A stretch of DNA of 64,000 bases from positions 744,001-808,000 of the forward strand of contig NZ_VDQT01000001.1 of the NCBI RefSeq assembly GCF_007667275.1. The letters run 5' to 3'. Below are positions 18,119 through 28,417 of this stretch, piece by piece (position 1 is the first letter of the stretch; the number at the start of each line of letters is the position of its first letter). The stretch comes from Stenotrophomonas rhizophila. GTDB lineage: Bacteria > Pseudomonadota > Gammaproteobacteria > Xanthomonadales > Xanthomonadaceae. Below the pieces are notes generated by a model. It ran no database searches and was not told where the DNA came from. It worked only from the letters and a program-made list of their open reading frames with translations. A program made the position numbers and the translations under genes.

Positions 18119-20035
18119 ATGAGCCTGCACCCCACACTCCATGCCATCACCGAACGCATCGTCCGACGCAGCGCTGCTTCGCGCGCCGCGTACCTGGCCG
18201 GTATCGATGCCGCGCTGCGCGATGGTCCGTTCCGTTCGCGGCTGAGCTGCGGCAACCTGGCGCACGGGTTCGCTGCGTGCGGTCCCACCGACAAGAGCCG
18301 CCTGCGCGGCGGGGTGACGCCGAACCTGGGCATCATCACGGCTTACAACGACATGCTGTCGGCGCACCAGCCGTTCGAGCACTACCCGGAGATCCTGCGC
18401 GAAACGGCACGATCGCTGGGTGCGACGGCGCAGGTGGCCGGCGGCGTGCCGGCGATGTGTGACGGGGTCACGCAGGGGCGTGGCGGGATGGAGCTGTCGC
18501 TGTTCTCGCGCGATGTGATCGCGCAGTCGACGGCGATCGGGCTCAGCCATGACATGTTCGACAGCACGGTCTACCTGGGCGTGTGCGACAAGATCGTGCC
18601 GGGGCTGTTGATCGGTGCGCTGGCCTTCGGCCACCTGCCGGCGATCTTCCTGCCGGCCGGTCCGATGACGCCGGGCATTCCGAACAAGCAGAAGGCCGAG
18701 GTACGTGAGCGTTACGCGGCCGGCCAGGCGACGCGCGAGGAGCTGCTGGAGGCGGAATCGGCGTCGTACCACGGGGCGGGCACGTGCACGTTCTACGGGA
18801 CGGCGAACTCCAACCAGACGCTGCTGGAGGCGATGGGGGTGCAGCTGCCGGGCGCGTCGTTCGTGAATCCGGATACACCCCTGCGCGATGCGCTGACCCG
18901 GCATGCGGCGGCGCGCGCGCTGGAGATCTGTGCACTGGGCGACGATTTCCGTCCGCTGGGGCGGTTGATCGACGAGCGTGCGATCGTCAATGCGGTGGTC
19001 ACGTTGATGGCCACGGGCGGTTCGACCAACCATACGATCCACTGGATCGCGGTGGCGCGGGCGGCGGGCATCGTGCTGACCTGGGACGACATGGACCAGC
19101 TGTCGCAGCTAGTGCCGCTGCTGGCGCGGGTGTACCCGAACGGCGAGGCGGACGTGAACCGTTTCGCGGCGGCGGGTGGCACGGCGTTCGTGTTCCGCGA
19201 GCTGATGGATGCGGGGCTGATGCACGCGGACCTGGTGACGGTGGCCGAGGGCGGCATGCGCCAGTACACGCAGGACCCGACGCTGCGCGAGGGCGGGCTG
19301 AGCTGGGTCGAGGGCATCACGGAAAGCGCGGACCGCGAGGTGGTACGCGGGGTGGCGGAGCCGTTCGAGTCGCAGGGCGGGTTGCGGCTGCTGCGCGGCA
19401 ACCTGGGTCGTTCGTTGATCAAGCTGTCGGCGGTGAAGCCGCAGTACCGGACGATCGAGGCGCCGGCGGTGGTTGTGGATGCGCCGCAGGTGCTGAACAA
19501 GCTGCATGCGGCGGGCCTGCTGCCGCAGGATTTCGTGGCGGTGGTGCGTTACCAGGGACCGCGTGCGAACGGGATGCCGGAGCTGCATTCGCTGGCGCCG
19601 CTGCTGGGGCTGTTGCAGAACCAGGGCCGGCGGGTGGCGCTGGTGACCGACGGTCGGCTGTCGGGCGCGTCGGGTAAGTTCCCGGCGGCGATCCACATGA
19701 CGCCGGAGGCGTCGCGCGGTGGTCCGCTGGCGCGGGTACGCGAAGGCGACATCATCCGCCTGGACGGCGAGGCGGGCACGCTGGAGGTGCTGGTGGATGC
19801 GGCCGAGTGGGCGGCGCGCGAGCTGGCGCCGAACACGGCACCGGCGGCGCACGACCTGGGCCGCAACCTGTTCGCGATGAACCGCCGCCTGGTCGGTCCG
19901 GCCGACCAGGGCGCGATCTCGATCTCGTGCGGCCCGGCGGCTGACGACGGCGACATGTGGAATTACGACGCCGAGTACGAACTGGGCCACGACGCGGCCG
20001 CCGCGCTGGCGCCGCACGAGGCCAAGGACGCCTGA
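18119..20035 (+). CDS. edd: phosphogluconate dehydratase
   Basis: Edd dehydrates 6-phosphogluconate to 2-keto-3-deoxy-6-phosphogluconate, the committed Entner-Doudoroff step. The 638-residue length is typical of the IlvD/Edd family [4Fe-4S] enzymes. Seen are [46 protein letters not shown] and [10 protein letters not shown]; the cysteines in the CDG and CDK motifs are likely cluster ligands. From about 18.4 kb the gene uses more G-ending Ala, Thr and Gly codons than zwf or glk. A long hairpin separates it from eda. Confidence 0.96.
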   Translation: MSLHPTLHAITERIVRRSAASRAAYLAGIDAALRDGPFRSRLSCGNLAHGFAACGPTDKSRLRGGVTPNLGIITAYNDMLSAHQPFEHYPEILRETARSLGATAQVAGGVPAMCDGVTQGRGGMELSLFSRDVIAQSTAIGLSHDMFDSTVYLGVCDKIVPGLLIGALAFGHLPAIFLPAGPMTPGIPNKQKAEVRERYAAGQATREELLEAESASYHGAGTCTFYGTANSNQTLLEAMGVQLPGASFVNPDTPLRDALTRHAAARALEICALGDDFRPLGRLIDERAIVNAVVTLMATGGSTNHTIHWIAVARAAGIVLTWDDMDQLSQLVPLLARVYPNGEADVNRFAAAGGTAFVFRELMDAGLMHADLVTVAEGGMRQYTQDPTLREGGLSWVEGITESADREVVRGVAEPFESQGGLRLLRGNLGRSLIKLSAVKPQYRTIEAPAVVVDAPQVLNKLHAAGLLPQDFVAVVRYQGPRANGMPELHSLAPLLGLLQNQGRRVALVTDGRLSGASGKFPAAIHMTPEASRGGPLARVREGDIIRLDGEAGTLEVLVDAAEWAARELAPNTAPAAHDLGRNLFAMNRRLVGPADQGAISISCGPAADDGDMWNYDAEYELGHDAAAALAPHEAKDA

Positions 20036-20070
20036 AGCGAACAGCAAAGGCAGCGGTGGGTATCGCCTGA

Positions 20071-20187
20071 TGTGAGGCCGCGATGGGGGTCCGCTACGGG
20101 ACACGCCGTGAATACGTCCTTGTAGGCTCGTAGAAAACATCCATGTTTTCTACGGTCCCTACGCGGACCCCCACCGCGTCCTCACCA
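20071..20187. repeat. solo long hairpin of the modular family (A1/B1)
   Basis: Outer arms 20071-20102 and 20156-20187 are complementary over ~32 bases with a few mismatches. Between them are cassette A1 (20105-20128, GCCGTGAATACGTCC... type) and cassette B1 (20129-20154, CGTAGAAAACAT-CC-ATGTTTTCTACG, a perfect 12-base stem). It lies in the 293-base edd-eda gap. It is related to the hairpins at 28.0, 28.3, 34.4 and 34.7 kb but carries its own stem sequence. Confidence 0.85.
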
Positions 20188-20222
20188 CACAGTGCGGCGC
20201 CTCACTCAAATGCATGCCACTG

Positions 20223-20248
20223 GTAGCGCCGACCGTTGGTCGGCCCTC
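20223..20248 (+). repeat. single SMAG-type palindrome
   Basis: GTAGCGCCGACCGTTGGTCGGC is a lone GTAG-headed palindrome about 80 bases ahead of eda. Confidence 0.75.
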
Positions 20249-20328
20249 GGGATCTCTGGTGGCACCACAACCTCCGGCAGGCATCAAACACTGCCATCAC
20301 TTGTTTCGAACCACGCAAGGGCTTCCAT

Positions 20329-20988
20329 ATGACCATCGCCGAACATCAAAAACGCGCTGAATCCCTCCTCCATGCCGCCGGCATCCTGCCGGTCGTCACC
20401 GTGCACACCCTGGACCAGGCGCGCGCGGTCAGCGCGGCGCTGCTGGAAGGCGGGCTGCCGGCGATCGAGCTGACCCTGCGCACGCCGGTGGCGATGGAAG
20501 CACTGGCGATGCTCAAGCGCGAGCTGCCGGACGTGGTGGTGGGTGCAGGCACGGTGCTGACGGTCGAGCAGATGCAGCAGGCGATCGATGCGGGCGCGGA
20601 CTTCCTGGTGACGCCGGGCACGCCGGCCTTCATGGCCGATGCACTGGCGGCTGCGCCGTTGCCGGTGGTGCCGGGTGCGGCGTCACCGACCGAGCTGCTG
20701 GCGCTGTATGCGAGGGGCTTCCGGGTCTGCAAGCTGTTCCCGGCGTCGGCAGTGGGCGGGCTGGCGATGATCAAGGGCCTGGCCGGTCCGATCCCGGACC
20801 TGAAGTTGTGCCCGACCGGCGGGATCACGGAAACGACGGCGGCCGAGTACCTGGAGCAGAAGAACGTGGTCTGCATCGGCGGTTCGTGGATGGTGCCGGG
20901 CAACTGGATCGAAAACGGCGAGTGGGACAAGGTGCGCGAAAGCGCGGCCGGTGCGGCGAAGATCGTGGCACGGGTGCGCTCGCACTGA
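20329..20988 (+). CDS. eda: KDPG aldolase
   Basis: Eda cleaves 2-keto-3-deoxy-6-phosphogluconate to pyruvate and glyceraldehyde-3-phosphate. The 219-residue protein has AIELTLRTP (with the general-base Glu), VGAGTVLT, TPGTPAFMAD and the Schiff-base lysine in CKLFPASAVGG. The start is the ATG at 20329. It completes zwf-glk-pgl-edd-eda, though repeats separate it from edd. A strong terminator follows four bases after the stop. Confidence 0.96.
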   Translation: MTIAEHQKRAESLLHAAGILPVVTVHTLDQARAVSAALLEGGLPAIELTLRTPVAMEALAMLKRELPDVVVGAGTVLTVEQMQQAIDAGADFLVTPGTPAFMADALAAAPLPVVPGAASPTELLALYARGFRVCKLFPASAVGGLAMIKGLAGPIPDLKLCPTGGITETTAAEYLEQKNVVCIGGSWMVPGNWIENGEWDKVRESAAGAAKIVARVRSH

Positions 20989-20991
20989 AGG

Positions 20992-21021
20992 AAAAATGCC
21001 CGGCGATGCCGGGCATTTTTT
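20992..21021. terminator. rho-independent terminator after eda
   Basis: The stem AAAATGCCCGGC / GCCGGGCATTTT with a GAT loop is followed by T residues. The A-run on the other side makes it bidirectional, serving eda and the convergent GacA-like gene. Confidence 0.9.
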
Positions 21022-21038
21022 CTGCGGCGAGGCGGCGC

Positions 21039-21686
21039 TCACATCGGCCGGGCGGGATCCACCAGGCCGTACTGGCTCGCCATCCGGGCCAAAGCGATGT
21101 TGTCATGGATGCCCATCTTCTCGAACAGGCGCGCCTTGTGCGTGTTGACGGTCTTCGCGCTCAGGCTCAGGCGCTTGGCGATGTCTTCCTGGCGCAGGCC
21201 CTGGGTGAGCAGGAGGGCCACTTCGAGCTCGCGCGGGGACAGGCTGTCGAACGGCGACTGGGTGCCTTCCACGTTGGACAGGGCCATGTTCTGGGCGATG
21301 CTGCTTCCCAGGTAACGCCGGCCGAGCGCGGCGTCGCGTACTGCACGCAGCAGCTCCTGGGCATCGCAGGCCTTGCCGATGTAGCCGGACGCGCCGGCTT
21401 CTAGCAGGCGCTTGGGCATGGGACCGTCTTCCAGCACCGAGACGATCACCACGCGGGTCCCGTGGTCGCCACGCACCACGCGCTCGGTCACTTCCATTCC
21501 GCTCACGCCGGGCAGGTGCAGGTCGCACAGCACCACGTCGGGCCGCAGCAGGCGGATCGCGGGCAATGCGTCTTCCCCGGATTCGGCCTCGCCCACCACC
21601 TCGATGTCCGTCTCGTTGGACAGGATCATCTTCATACCGGTCCGCACCAGCGCGTGGTCGTCCACCAGATACACTCGAATCGTCAT
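21039..21686 (-). CDS. GacA/UvrY-like response regulator
   Basis: A 215-residue NarL/FixJ-type regulator. The receiver domain (1-120) has the phospho-acceptor Asp55 in VVLCDLHLPG. The LuxR-type helix-turn-helix (about 147-205) has LSPRELEVALLLTQG and LSLSAKTVNTHKARLFEKMG. The N-terminus MTIRVYLVDDHALVR and the absence of a neighbouring kinase gene resemble GacA/UvrY, which answers to a distant BarA/GacS kinase and controls csr sRNAs. The start is the ATG at 21686. Confidence 0.82.
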   Translation of the reverse strand: MTIRVYLVDDHALVRTGMKMILSNETDIEVVGEAESGEDALPAIRLLRPDVVLCDLHLPGVSGMEVTERVVRGDHGTRVVIVSVLEDGPMPKRLLEAGASGYIGKACDAQELLRAVRDAALGRRYLGSSIAQNMALSNVEGTQSPFDSLSPRELEVALLLTQGLRQEDIAKRLSLSAKTVNTHKARLFEKMGIHDNIALARMASQYGLVDPARPM

Positions 21687-21854
21687 CCCACCCACCCTGT
21701 TCAAACGCTGCAAACCGGGGCAAAGCCTAGCCCCGGGGTCCTGCGATAACAAGGAAGATCGATCCCCATCAGCGCGTTCTGATGCCCGCATCACAAACGT
21801 GATGGGCTACCCCTGCCTCATGCCTTTCACACCGGCAATTTCGGTTTACGGGAC

Positions 21855-22610
21855 CTATTGAAGTCCGCTGAACCCGCTGCCGTTTCCAACCCGCTCCGAC
21901 CGCTCCCCGGGACGCCGCCAGGGATGGCGGCGGCGGAACATCACCAGGAAGCACCCTACCACCCAAACCAGCGCGGCACACCATCCGGCCAGGATGTCGG
22001 AGGGATAATGCACGCCGAGGTATATCCGCGACAGGCTGACCGAGCCGGCGAACAGCACGCCGAACACCACTGCCGGCCAGCGCCAGCGGGTATTCCAGGC
22101 CAGCAGGATCAGGACGGCGGCCAGGGTCATCGAGCCCATGGCGTGGCCGCTGGGAAAGCTGTAGGTACTTTCCGGGGCGATCGACTCCCACAGGGTCGGC
22201 CGATCGCGCTGGAAGAACTGTTTGCTGCCGATGTTGAGCAGGGCCGAGCCGGCGAAGCTGAGCGCGGCGAAGCTGGCTTCGCGCCAGCGCCGGCGCAGCA
22301 GCAGGACCAGCACGATCAGGATGTCGGCCGGGATCACGCCCCACTGATAGCCGATGCGGGAAATGAACACGAACGCGGCATCGAGGCTCGGGCGGGCCAC
22401 GTCGTGCATCTTCCAGAGCAGCGGTGCGTCGAAGTAGAACGCTTCCAGTTCGTGCACTTCGTCGGCCAGGGCCACGAAGCCGGCCAGCGGCAGCAGCACG
22501 CCGGCAAACAGCAGCACGAAGCGCCAGGCATTGCCGGCCATCCAGTGGCGGAAGCCGGCGGCCGGTTCGGGCGCGGCCAGCACCGTGGGCTTATCCGACG
22601 CTTCGGACAT
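21855..22610 (-). CDS. PAP2-family membrane phosphatase
   Basis: A 251-residue membrane protein with about six helices and the three phosphatidic-acid-phosphatase motifs: [19 protein letters not shown] and [12 protein letters not shown]. Such enzymes dephosphorylate lipid phosphates (undecaprenyl pyrophosphate, phosphatidylglycerophosphate or phosphatidate) on the periplasmic face; the substrate cannot be read here. The start overlaps the 3' end of ispG by 20 bases, so it is probably cotranscribed. That link with isoprenoid synthesis makes an undecaprenyl-pyrophosphate role plausible but unproven. Confidence 0.88.
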   Translation of the reverse strand: MSEASDKPTVLAAPEPAAGFRHWMAGNAWRFVLLFAGVLLPLAGFVALADEVHELEAFYFDAPLLWKMHDVARPSLDAAFVFISRIGYQWGVIPADILIVLVLLLRRRWREASFAALSFAGSALLNIGSKQFFQRDRPTLWESIAPESTYSFPSGHAMGSMTLAAVLILLAWNTRWRWPAVVFGVLFAGSVSLSRIYLGVHYPSDILAGWCAALVWVVGCFLVMFRRRHPWRRPGERSERVGNGSGFSGLQ

Positions 22611-23856
22611 ACTTGCGTTCGACGTACTCGTCGATCAGGGCCACGAATTCCTGGGCGATGTTGTCGCCGCGCAGGGTCACGGTTTTTTCGCCATCGACGA
22701 ACACCGGCGCGGCCGGGGTTTCACCGGTGCCGGGCAGCGAGATGCCGATGTTGGCGTGGCGCGATTCGCCCGGCCCGTTGACGATGCAGCCCATCACCGC
22801 GAGCGTCATGTTCTCGGCGCCGGGATGGCTCACCTTCCATTCCGGCATCTTTCCACGCACGTGGTTCTGCACCACCTTGGCCAGCTCCTGGAAGAACTCC
22901 GAGGTGGTCCGGCCGCAGCCCGGGCACGCGGTGACCAGCGGGGTGAAGGCGCGCTGGCCGGTGGTCTGCAGCAGTTCCTGGGCGACGATCACTTCCTGGG
23001 TCCGCGACTGGCCCGGCTCGGGCGTCAGCGAAATGCGGATGGTGTCGCCGATGCCTTCCTGCAGCAGCACCGCCAGCGCCGCCGACGAGGCGACGATGCC
23101 CTTGCTGCCGATGCCGGCTTCGGTCAGGCCCAGGTGCAGCGCGAAGTCCGAGCGCTGGGCCAGGTCGCGATACACCGCGATCAGTTCCTGCACGCCGCTG
23201 ACCTTGGCCGAGAGCACGATGCGGTCGCGCGGCAGGCCCAGTTCCACGGCGGTATGGGCCGAATCCAGGGCCGAGCGGATCAGGGCTTCGCGCAGCACCC
23301 GACCGGCATCCCAGGGCTGGGCGCGCTGGCTGTTTTCGTCCATCAGGCGCGCGGCCAGCGACTGGTCCAGCGAGCCCCAGTTGGCGCCGATGCGCACCGG
23401 CTTGTCGTAGCGGATCGCGAATTCGATCAGCTGCGCGAACTGGGTGTCCTTCTTCTTGCCGAAGCCCACGTTGCCCGGGTTGATCCGGTACTTGGCCAGC
23501 GCTTCGGCGCAGGCCGGCTCCTGGGTCAGCAGCTGGTGGCCGTTGTAGTGAAAATCGCCGATCAGCGGGACGTCGATGCCCATCATCTGCAGCTTTTCCA
23601 CGATGCGTGGAATGGCGGCGGCCGATTCGGGGTTGTTCACGGTCAGCCGCACCATTTCCGAGCCGGCCCGCCACAGTTCGGCCACCTGCTTGACGCTGGA
23701 TGCGACGTCGGCGGTGTCGGTGTTGGTCATCGACTGCACCACCACGGGCTTGCCCCCGCCCACGACCACGCCGCCGATACGGACGGCCTGGGTCTGGCGG
23801 CGGGCCCACACGGTGGTGTCGGAGGGTTGGGTCGGTTGGCTGACGGCGTCGTGCAT
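22591..23856 (-). CDS. ispG: 4-hydroxy-3-methylbut-2-enyl diphosphate synthase IspG
   Basis: IspG (GcpE) converts MEcPP to HMBPP in the MEP isoprenoid pathway with a [4Fe-4S] cluster. The 421-residue product contains [22 protein letters not shown], and cluster ligands in CPGCGRT and [10 protein letters not shown]. The ATG at 23856 is used; the long in-frame upstream extension is antisense to the histidine kinase gene and not homologous. The gene is divergent from the RegB-like kinase. Confidence 0.96.
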   Translation of the reverse strand: MHDAVSQPTQPSDTTVWARRQTQAVRIGGVVVGGGKPVVVQSMTNTDTADVASSVKQVAELWRAGSEMVRLTVNNPESAAAIPRIVEKLQMMGIDVPLIGDFHYNGHQLLTQEPACAEALAKYRINPGNVGFGKKKDTQFAQLIEFAIRYDKPVRIGANWGSLDQSLAARLMDENSQRAQPWDAGRVLREALIRSALDSAHTAVELGLPRDRIVLSAKVSGVQELIAVYRDLAQRSDFALHLGLTEAGIGSKGIVASSAALAVLLQEGIGDTIRISLTPEPGQSRTQEVIVAQELLQTTGQRAFTPLVTACPGCGRTTSEFFQELAKVVQNHVRGKMPEWKVSHPGAENMTLAVMGCIVNGPGESRHANIGISLPGTGETPAAPVFVDGEKTVTLRGDNIAQEFVALIDEYVERKYVRSVG

Positions 23857-23940
23857 TCCCCATTTTAACGCACCCGCGCGCCCCCGATGCGGCCGATTGT
23901 CGCAGGCAGGCAGCCGCGCAAGCGCATACGATGGCAGCCG

Positions 23941-25167
23941 ATGACCGGTACCGACGCCCCCTTCCTCCGCACCCTGTGCAGCCTGCGCTGGCTGGCCGTG
24001 GCCGGCCAGGCCGCGACCATCCTGGTGGCCAGCCAGGTGCTGGGCCTGGAACTGCCGCAGCTGCCGCTGTGGTCGGGCGTGCTGGTGCTGATCCTGTTCA
24101 ACCTGTACGCGCAGCTGCGGGTACTGGATGACGACACCGCGCCGCTGACCGCGTTCTGCCACATCCTGGTCGATGTGGCGGTGCTGACCTGGATGGTCGG
24201 CTGGAGCGGTGGCGTGGCCAATCCGTTCGGTTCGCTGTTCCTGATCCTGATCGCGCTGGCGGCCCTGGCCCTGCCGGTACGCTGGACACTGGCGGTGGCG
24301 GCGGCCTGCCTGCTCGGTTACGCGGTCAGCGGCATCTTCGGTCAGCCGCTGCCGCATGGCTACTTCAGTCCGATGGACCTGCACCAGTGGGGCGTGGTCG
24401 CCAACTTCCTGCTCTCGGCGGCCGTGGTGCTGGCCTTCGCCACGCGGCTGGCGATGGCGCTGCGCCGGCGCGAACACGAGGTGGCGTTGCTGCGCGAGCG
24501 CTTCGCCCGCAACGAAGGCATCGTCGCCCTGGCCACCCATGCCGCCTCGGTGGCGCATGAACTGAACACCCCACTGGCGACGATGACCCTGCTGGCCGAC
24601 GACATCGCCGACCAGACCGACAACCGCGAAGTGCGCGAGGACGTAGATACCCTGCGCGAGCTGCTGGTGCAGTGCCGCGAGCGCGTGCTGGCGCTGGCCC
24701 GCCCGGCCGCCGGACAGTCCAGCGCGCGCGACCCGGTGACGCTGCCGCAGGTGCTGGAACAGTGGCGCCTGGTGCGCCCGACCATCACCCTGAACCGCAA
24801 TGAGGATGCGCCGCTGCGGCTGCCGCTGGACCCGGGCATCGGGCACCTGTTGATGGTGCTGCTCAATAATGCCGCCGACGCCGGTGAACAGGCTGGACGC
24901 GCGCAGGTGGACCTGACCCTGCGCATCGACGGCAACGACCTGATCGGTGAAGTGCGCGATTACGGCCGTGGCTTCGACGCGCGTGACGCGGTGCTGCCCG
25001 GCACCCTGTTCAACAGCGGCAAGACCCAGGGCATGGGGGTGGGCCTGGCCCTGTCCCATGCCACCATCGAGCGCCTGGACGGCGAGTTGTGGATGCGTCC
25101 GGCGCAGGGCGCCGGCACCCGCGTCGGCTTCCGCCTGCCCCTGGCTGCACCGGAGATCCCAGAATGA
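23941..25167 (+). CDS. regB: RegB/PrrB-type redox sensor histidine kinase
   Basis: A 408-residue sensor kinase with about six N-terminal transmembrane helices (10-175), a dimerisation/phosphoacceptor domain with His206 in [12 protein letters not shown], and a C-terminal ATPase domain ([23 protein letters not shown]). Two RegB hallmarks are present. GGVANPF at 90-96 matches the quinone-binding GGxxNPF loop, and Cys245 ([12 protein letters not shown]) aligns with the redox-active cysteine position. In RegB proteins these sense the quinone pool and oxidation. The response regulator gene overlaps the stop by four bases. Confidence 0.88.
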   Translation: MTGTDAPFLRTLCSLRWLAVAGQAATILVASQVLGLELPQLPLWSGVLVLILFNLYAQLRVLDDDTAPLTAFCHILVDVAVLTWMVGWSGGVANPFGSLFLILIALAALALPVRWTLAVAAACLLGYAVSGIFGQPLPHGYFSPMDLHQWGVVANFLLSAAVVLAFATRLAMALRRREHEVALLRERFARNEGIVALATHAASVAHELNTPLATMTLLADDIADQTDNREVREDVDTLRELLVQCRERVLALARPAAGQSSARDPVTLPQVLEQWRLVRPTITLNRNEDAPLRLPLDPGIGHLLMVLLNNAADAGEQAGRAQVDLTLRIDGNDLIGEVRDYGRGFDARDAVLPGTLFNSGKTQGMGVGLALSHATIERLDGELWMRPAQGAGTRVGFRLPLAAPEIPE

Positions 25168-25742
25168 ACAGCCCCACCCTTCCCGGCGCCAGCCATGGCC
25201 TGCTGGTCGATGATGACGAACTGTATCTGCGCACGCTGCAGCGCAGCCTGGCCCGCAAGGGGCTTGAGACCGTGACGGCGAGTGACATTGCGTCGGCGCT
25301 GGTGCTGGCCCGGCAGCAGCCGCCAGCCTACGCGCTGATCGACCTGAAACTGGGCTCGGAATCCGGGCTGGCGCTGATCCAACCGCTGCGGGCGTTGCGC
25401 GAGGACATGCGGATCCTGCTGGTCACCGGTTACGCGAGCATCGCCACGGCGGTGGAAGCGATCAAGCTGGGCGCCGACGACTACCTGCCGAAGCCGGCCA
25501 CGGTGCCGATGATCCTGCGTGCGCTGGGCGAGGAAGACGACGGCCCGGCCGACGATGGCGAGATGGAGCCACCGGACGCGATGACGCCGATCAGCCGGCT
25601 GCAGTGGGAGCACATCCAGCAGGCCATGCACGAGACCGGTGGCAATGTGTCGGCGGCGGCGCGGCTGCTGGGCATGCACCGGCGGTCGTTGCAGCGCAAA
25701 TTGGCCAAGCGGCCCAGCCCGGAGCGCGATCCGACGCGGTAA
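25164..25742 (+). CDS. regA: RegA/PrrA/ActR-type response regulator
   Basis: A 192-residue regulator with a receiver domain (phospho-acceptor Asp60 in [12 protein letters not shown], Lys in [10 protein letters not shown]) and a Fis-type helix-turn-helix at the C-terminus ([22 protein letters not shown]). This two-domain form without an AAA+ domain is typical of RegA/PrrA. It is translationally coupled to the kinase (ATGA). Targets usually include respiratory and electron-transport genes; none can be assigned here. Confidence 0.88.
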   Translation: MNSPTLPGASHGLLVDDDELYLRTLQRSLARKGLETVTASDIASALVLARQQPPAYALIDLKLGSESGLALIQPLRALREDMRILLVTGYASIATAVEAIKLGADDYLPKPATVPMILRALGEEDDGPADDGEMEPPDAMTPISRLQWEHIQQAMHETGGNVSAAARLLGMHRRSLQRKLAKRPSPERDPTR

Positions 25743-25757
25743 TGGCGGGATCGCGAT

Positions 25758-25865
25758 GCGACGACCAACGGTCGTCGCCTACCGTGCATCCCGGTCGGCG
25801 CACGGGCAGGTATCGGCCCTTGGTCGATATGCCCTCCCGGTAGGTATCGACCGTTGGTCGATACT
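25758..25865. repeat. SMAG-type repeat cluster
   Basis: Three palindromes lie between the convergent regA and pgi genes: GACGACCAACGGTCGTC ending in CTAC (~25782), a degenerate GTATCGGCCCTTGGTCGATA, and GTAGGTATCGACCGTTGGTC from 25840. The last ends five bases from the pgi stop. Confidence 0.85.
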
Positions 25866-25870
25866 CCTTG

Positions 25871-27382
25871 TCAGCGCAGGCGCCCCAGCAGCTCCAGCGT
25901 CACCGGATCGGTGATGCCATGCGCTTCGCCCTGCAGCGCCGGCAACAGCTGGCTGGCCAGCTGCTTGCCGAGTTCGACGCCGAACTGGTCGAAGGCGTTG
26001 ATGTTCCAGACCAGCGACTGCACGTACACAGCGTGCTCGTACATCGCGATCAGCGCGCCCAGCGACTGCGGGGTCAGCGCATCGAGCAGGATCAGGGTGC
26101 TCGGGCGCCCGCCCGGATAATCAAGGTGCGGGTCGTCGCTGCCCTGGCCATTGGCCAGCGCTTCGGTCTGCGCCAGCAGGTTGGCCATCAGCGCCTGGTG
26201 GTTGATTTCATACGGGTCGTCGTTGTGCACGCAGCCGATGAAATCGGCCGGGATCACGCTGGTGCCCTGGTGCAGCGCCTGGAAGAAGCTGTGCTGCACG
26301 TCGGTGCCTGCCCCACCCCACCACACCGATACGGTGTCGCTGCCCACCGGGCTGCCGTCGAGCTGCACGCGCTTGCCCAGGCTTTCCATCACCAGCTGCT
26401 GCAGGTAGGCCGGCAGCAGCGCGAGGCGCTGGTCGTAGGTCATGACCGCGTGCGTGGCATGGCCGAGCAGGTTGCGGTTCCAGATGTCGGTCAGTGCATG
26501 CAGCACCGGCAGGTTCTGCGCCAGCGGGGCATTCAGTGCGTGCGCGTCCATCTCTGCGGCGCCGGCCAGCAGCTGTTCGAAACGCTCGAAGCCGATCGCC
26601 AGTGCGATCGGGAACCCGACCGCGGACCACAGCGAGTAACGCCCGCCCACCCAGTCCCACATCGGCAGCACGCGGCCGGCGGCGATCGAGAAGGCCTTGG
26701 CGGCGCGCTCCGGGTTGGCGCTGACGGCGTACAGCCGCTCGCTGCCGCCCAGCCAGTCGTGCAGGATCTGGCCGTTGAGCAGGGTTTCCTGGGTGCCGAA
26801 GGTCTTGGAAATCAGGATGCCGGCGGTGGTGGCCGGGTCGAGGGCGGCCAGGGTGCGCTGCATGGCGGCCCCGTCGACGTTGGACACGAAGTGCACGCGG
26901 AAGCGCGCGCCGCTCACCGGGCGCAGGGCGTCGGCGACCAGGCGCGGACCGAGGTCGGAGCCGCCGATGCCGACGCTGACGATGTCGGTGACGTTGGTCT
27001 TTTCCAGTGCGGCGATCAGCTCGCCCATCTGGGCGCGAACCCTGGCGGCGGTGGCGAAGGCTTCAGCGGCAACCGGGGCACCGCTGACATCGCCACGCAG
27101 GGCGGTATGCAGGGCGGCGCGGCCTTCGGTGACGTTGACGGTCTCACCGCGGAACAGGCGCTGGAAGCCGCCAGCGACATCGCGCTCGGCGGCCAGCTGC
27201 AGCAGCGCATCCAGCGCCGCGCGGTCGTACTTCTGCCGCGCGAAGTTGGCATACAACGGACCGACCCGCAGCCCCAGCGATTGTGCGCGGCCGGGTTCGG
27301 CGGCGATCAGTGCGGGGATGCTTGCGCCACGCAGGCGCTGGGCATGGGAATGAAGCGGGTCGAGTCCGTTGTTCTGTGTCAT
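25871..27382 (-). CDS. pgi: glucose-6-phosphate isomerase
   Basis: Pgi interconverts glucose-6-phosphate and fructose-6-phosphate. In this Entner-Doudoroff organism it can feed fructose-derived carbon back to zwf. The 503-residue protein shows [14 protein letters not shown], the substrate loop [10 protein letters not shown], and the signature region [25 protein letters not shown] with the catalytic Glu/His/Lys around it. It overlaps panD by four bases at its start. Confidence 0.96.
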   Translation of the reverse strand: MTQNNGLDPLHSHAQRLRGASIPALIAAEPGRAQSLGLRVGPLYANFARQKYDRAALDALLQLAAERDVAGGFQRLFRGETVNVTEGRAALHTALRGDVSGAPVAAEAFATAARVRAQMGELIAALEKTNVTDIVSVGIGGSDLGPRLVADALRPVSGARFRVHFVSNVDGAAMQRTLAALDPATTAGILISKTFGTQETLLNGQILHDWLGGSERLYAVSANPERAAKAFSIAAGRVLPMWDWVGGRYSLWSAVGFPIALAIGFERFEQLLAGAAEMDAHALNAPLAQNLPVLHALTDIWNRNLLGHATHAVMTYDQRLALLPAYLQQLVMESLGKRVQLDGSPVGSDTVSVWWGGAGTDVQHSFFQALHQGTSVIPADFIGCVHNDDPYEINHQALMANLLAQTEALANGQGSDDPHLDYPGGRPSTLILLDALTPQSLGALIAMYEHAVYVQSLVWNINAFDQFGVELGKQLASQLLPALQGEAHGITDPVTLELLGRLR

Positions 27383-27759
27383 GCGGCCTGGGTCGGAATG
27401 CTGTCGTTGGTGTGGGAGATCTGGTTGTTGCCGTCCACATATACCAACTTCGGGCGGAAGCTGTCAGCTTCTTCTTCGCTCATGCTGGCGAAGGCGGCGA
27501 TGATGATGATGTCGCCGACCTGCACATGGCGCGCGGCGCCACCGTTGAGCGACACCACGCCGCTGCCTGCCTCGGCACGGATGGCATAGGTCGAGAAGCG
27601 CGCACCGTTGGTGACGTCCCAGATGTGCACCTGTTCGAACTCGCGGATGCCGGTAGCCAGCAGCAGGTTGTCGTCGATGGCGATGGACCCTTCGTAGTTC
27701 AGCTCCGAATGGGTCACGGTGGCGCGGTGGATCTTGGTCTTGAGCAGGGAGAGGTGCAT
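27379..27759 (-). CDS. panD: aspartate 1-decarboxylase
   Basis: PanD makes beta-alanine from aspartate for pantothenate. The enzyme is a pyruvoyl protein that cleaves itself between Gly24 and Ser25; both are present in NYEGSIAID. Tyr58 (equivalent) lies in the RFSTYAIRA stretch. The product is 126 residues, the usual size, from the ATG at 27759. It is cut off from panC by a ~0.6-kb repeat element but is on the same strand and overlaps pgi. Confidence 0.96.
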   Translation of the reverse strand: MHLSLLKTKIHRATVTHSELNYEGSIAIDDNLLLATGIREFEQVHIWDVTNGARFSTYAIRAEAGSGVVSLNGGAARHVQVGDIIIIAAFASMSEEEADSFRPKLVYVDGNNQISHTNDSIPTQAA

Positions 27760-27882
27760 GGCACGGGACAACGGTAAAGGAAAGCGAAATTCTAGCACCC
27801 GCCGCTCCTGCGGCAGTGGCTGGACGTGGCCTGCTGCCGGCGGTTCAGGCAGGTGACGGGGGGCGTGGGGCTGCACCCGTCT

Positions 27883-27924
27883 GCGATTGCCTGCGGCCGG
27901 GCTGCGATTGCCTGCGGTGGGGCT
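27883..27924. repeat. 21-base tandem duplication
   Basis: GCGATTGCCTGCGG is repeated twice in tandem, each copy followed by a GGGCT block (period 21). It lies between panD and the composite element; no function is evident. Confidence 0.7.
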
Positions 27925-28016
27925 GTCTTATTGCGCACGCTCCGTAGAGCCGGGCTCTGCCCGGCTGCTTCATGCATCCAGGCGAACAGCTGTTGGCTGA
28001 TGGGATCTCTGGCTTA

Positions 28017-28120
28017 GGCGGGTCGGGGCGGGTTTGTGGGGGCCGCCGTAAATACGTCCGTGTAGGCTTGGTCGCCGCATCCATGCGGCTCACACCCCCA
28101 CAAACCCGCCCCGACCCACC
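28017..28120. repeat. long hairpin, cassettes A1/B2
   Basis: Arms 28017-28042 and 28095-28120 are complementary at about 25 of 26 positions (GGCGGGTCGGGGCGGG... type). The apex holds cassette A1 (28045-28068) and cassette B2 (28069-28094, with GCCGCATCCATGCGGC). Confidence 0.85.
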
Positions 28121-28312
28121 TTTTGACAGTGTGTCGTTGCCATGGGAAAAGCGGAGGACGGCCGTTGGCCGTCAACTGGCCTCGATTTGGGTCATGCGCA
28201 ACCGAACGTTGATCCGTTCACGGCGGTTGTTTGGGAACCAACCCTACCGGCGCGATGCCCGACCGACGGTCGGCATTCCGCGTTTCCCTTGGCCACCAGC
28301 CAACTGTCGGAG

Positions 28313-28417
28313 GGTCGGTGGGGGTGGGTTTGCGGGACCGTAGAAAACATGGATGTTTTCTACGAGCCCCCATGGATGGGTTCACGGCGTGTCCCGCAAA
28401 CCCACCCCCGCCGGCCC
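28313..28417. repeat. long hairpin, cassettes A2/B1 (reversed)
   Basis: Arms 28313-28338 and 28391-28417 pair through a stem differing from the one at 28017 (GTGGGTTTGCGGGAC against GTCCCGCAAACCCAC). The apex holds B1 (28339-28364, 12-base perfect stem) and A2 (28365-28388, CCCATCCATGGG on the minus strand). Confidence 0.85.

Noticed and set aside
22591..25059. Apparent 822-residue fusion with ispG at its C-terminus
   Set aside because: The first 400 codons are antisense to the RegB-like kinase; IspG homology begins exactly at the ATG at 23856.
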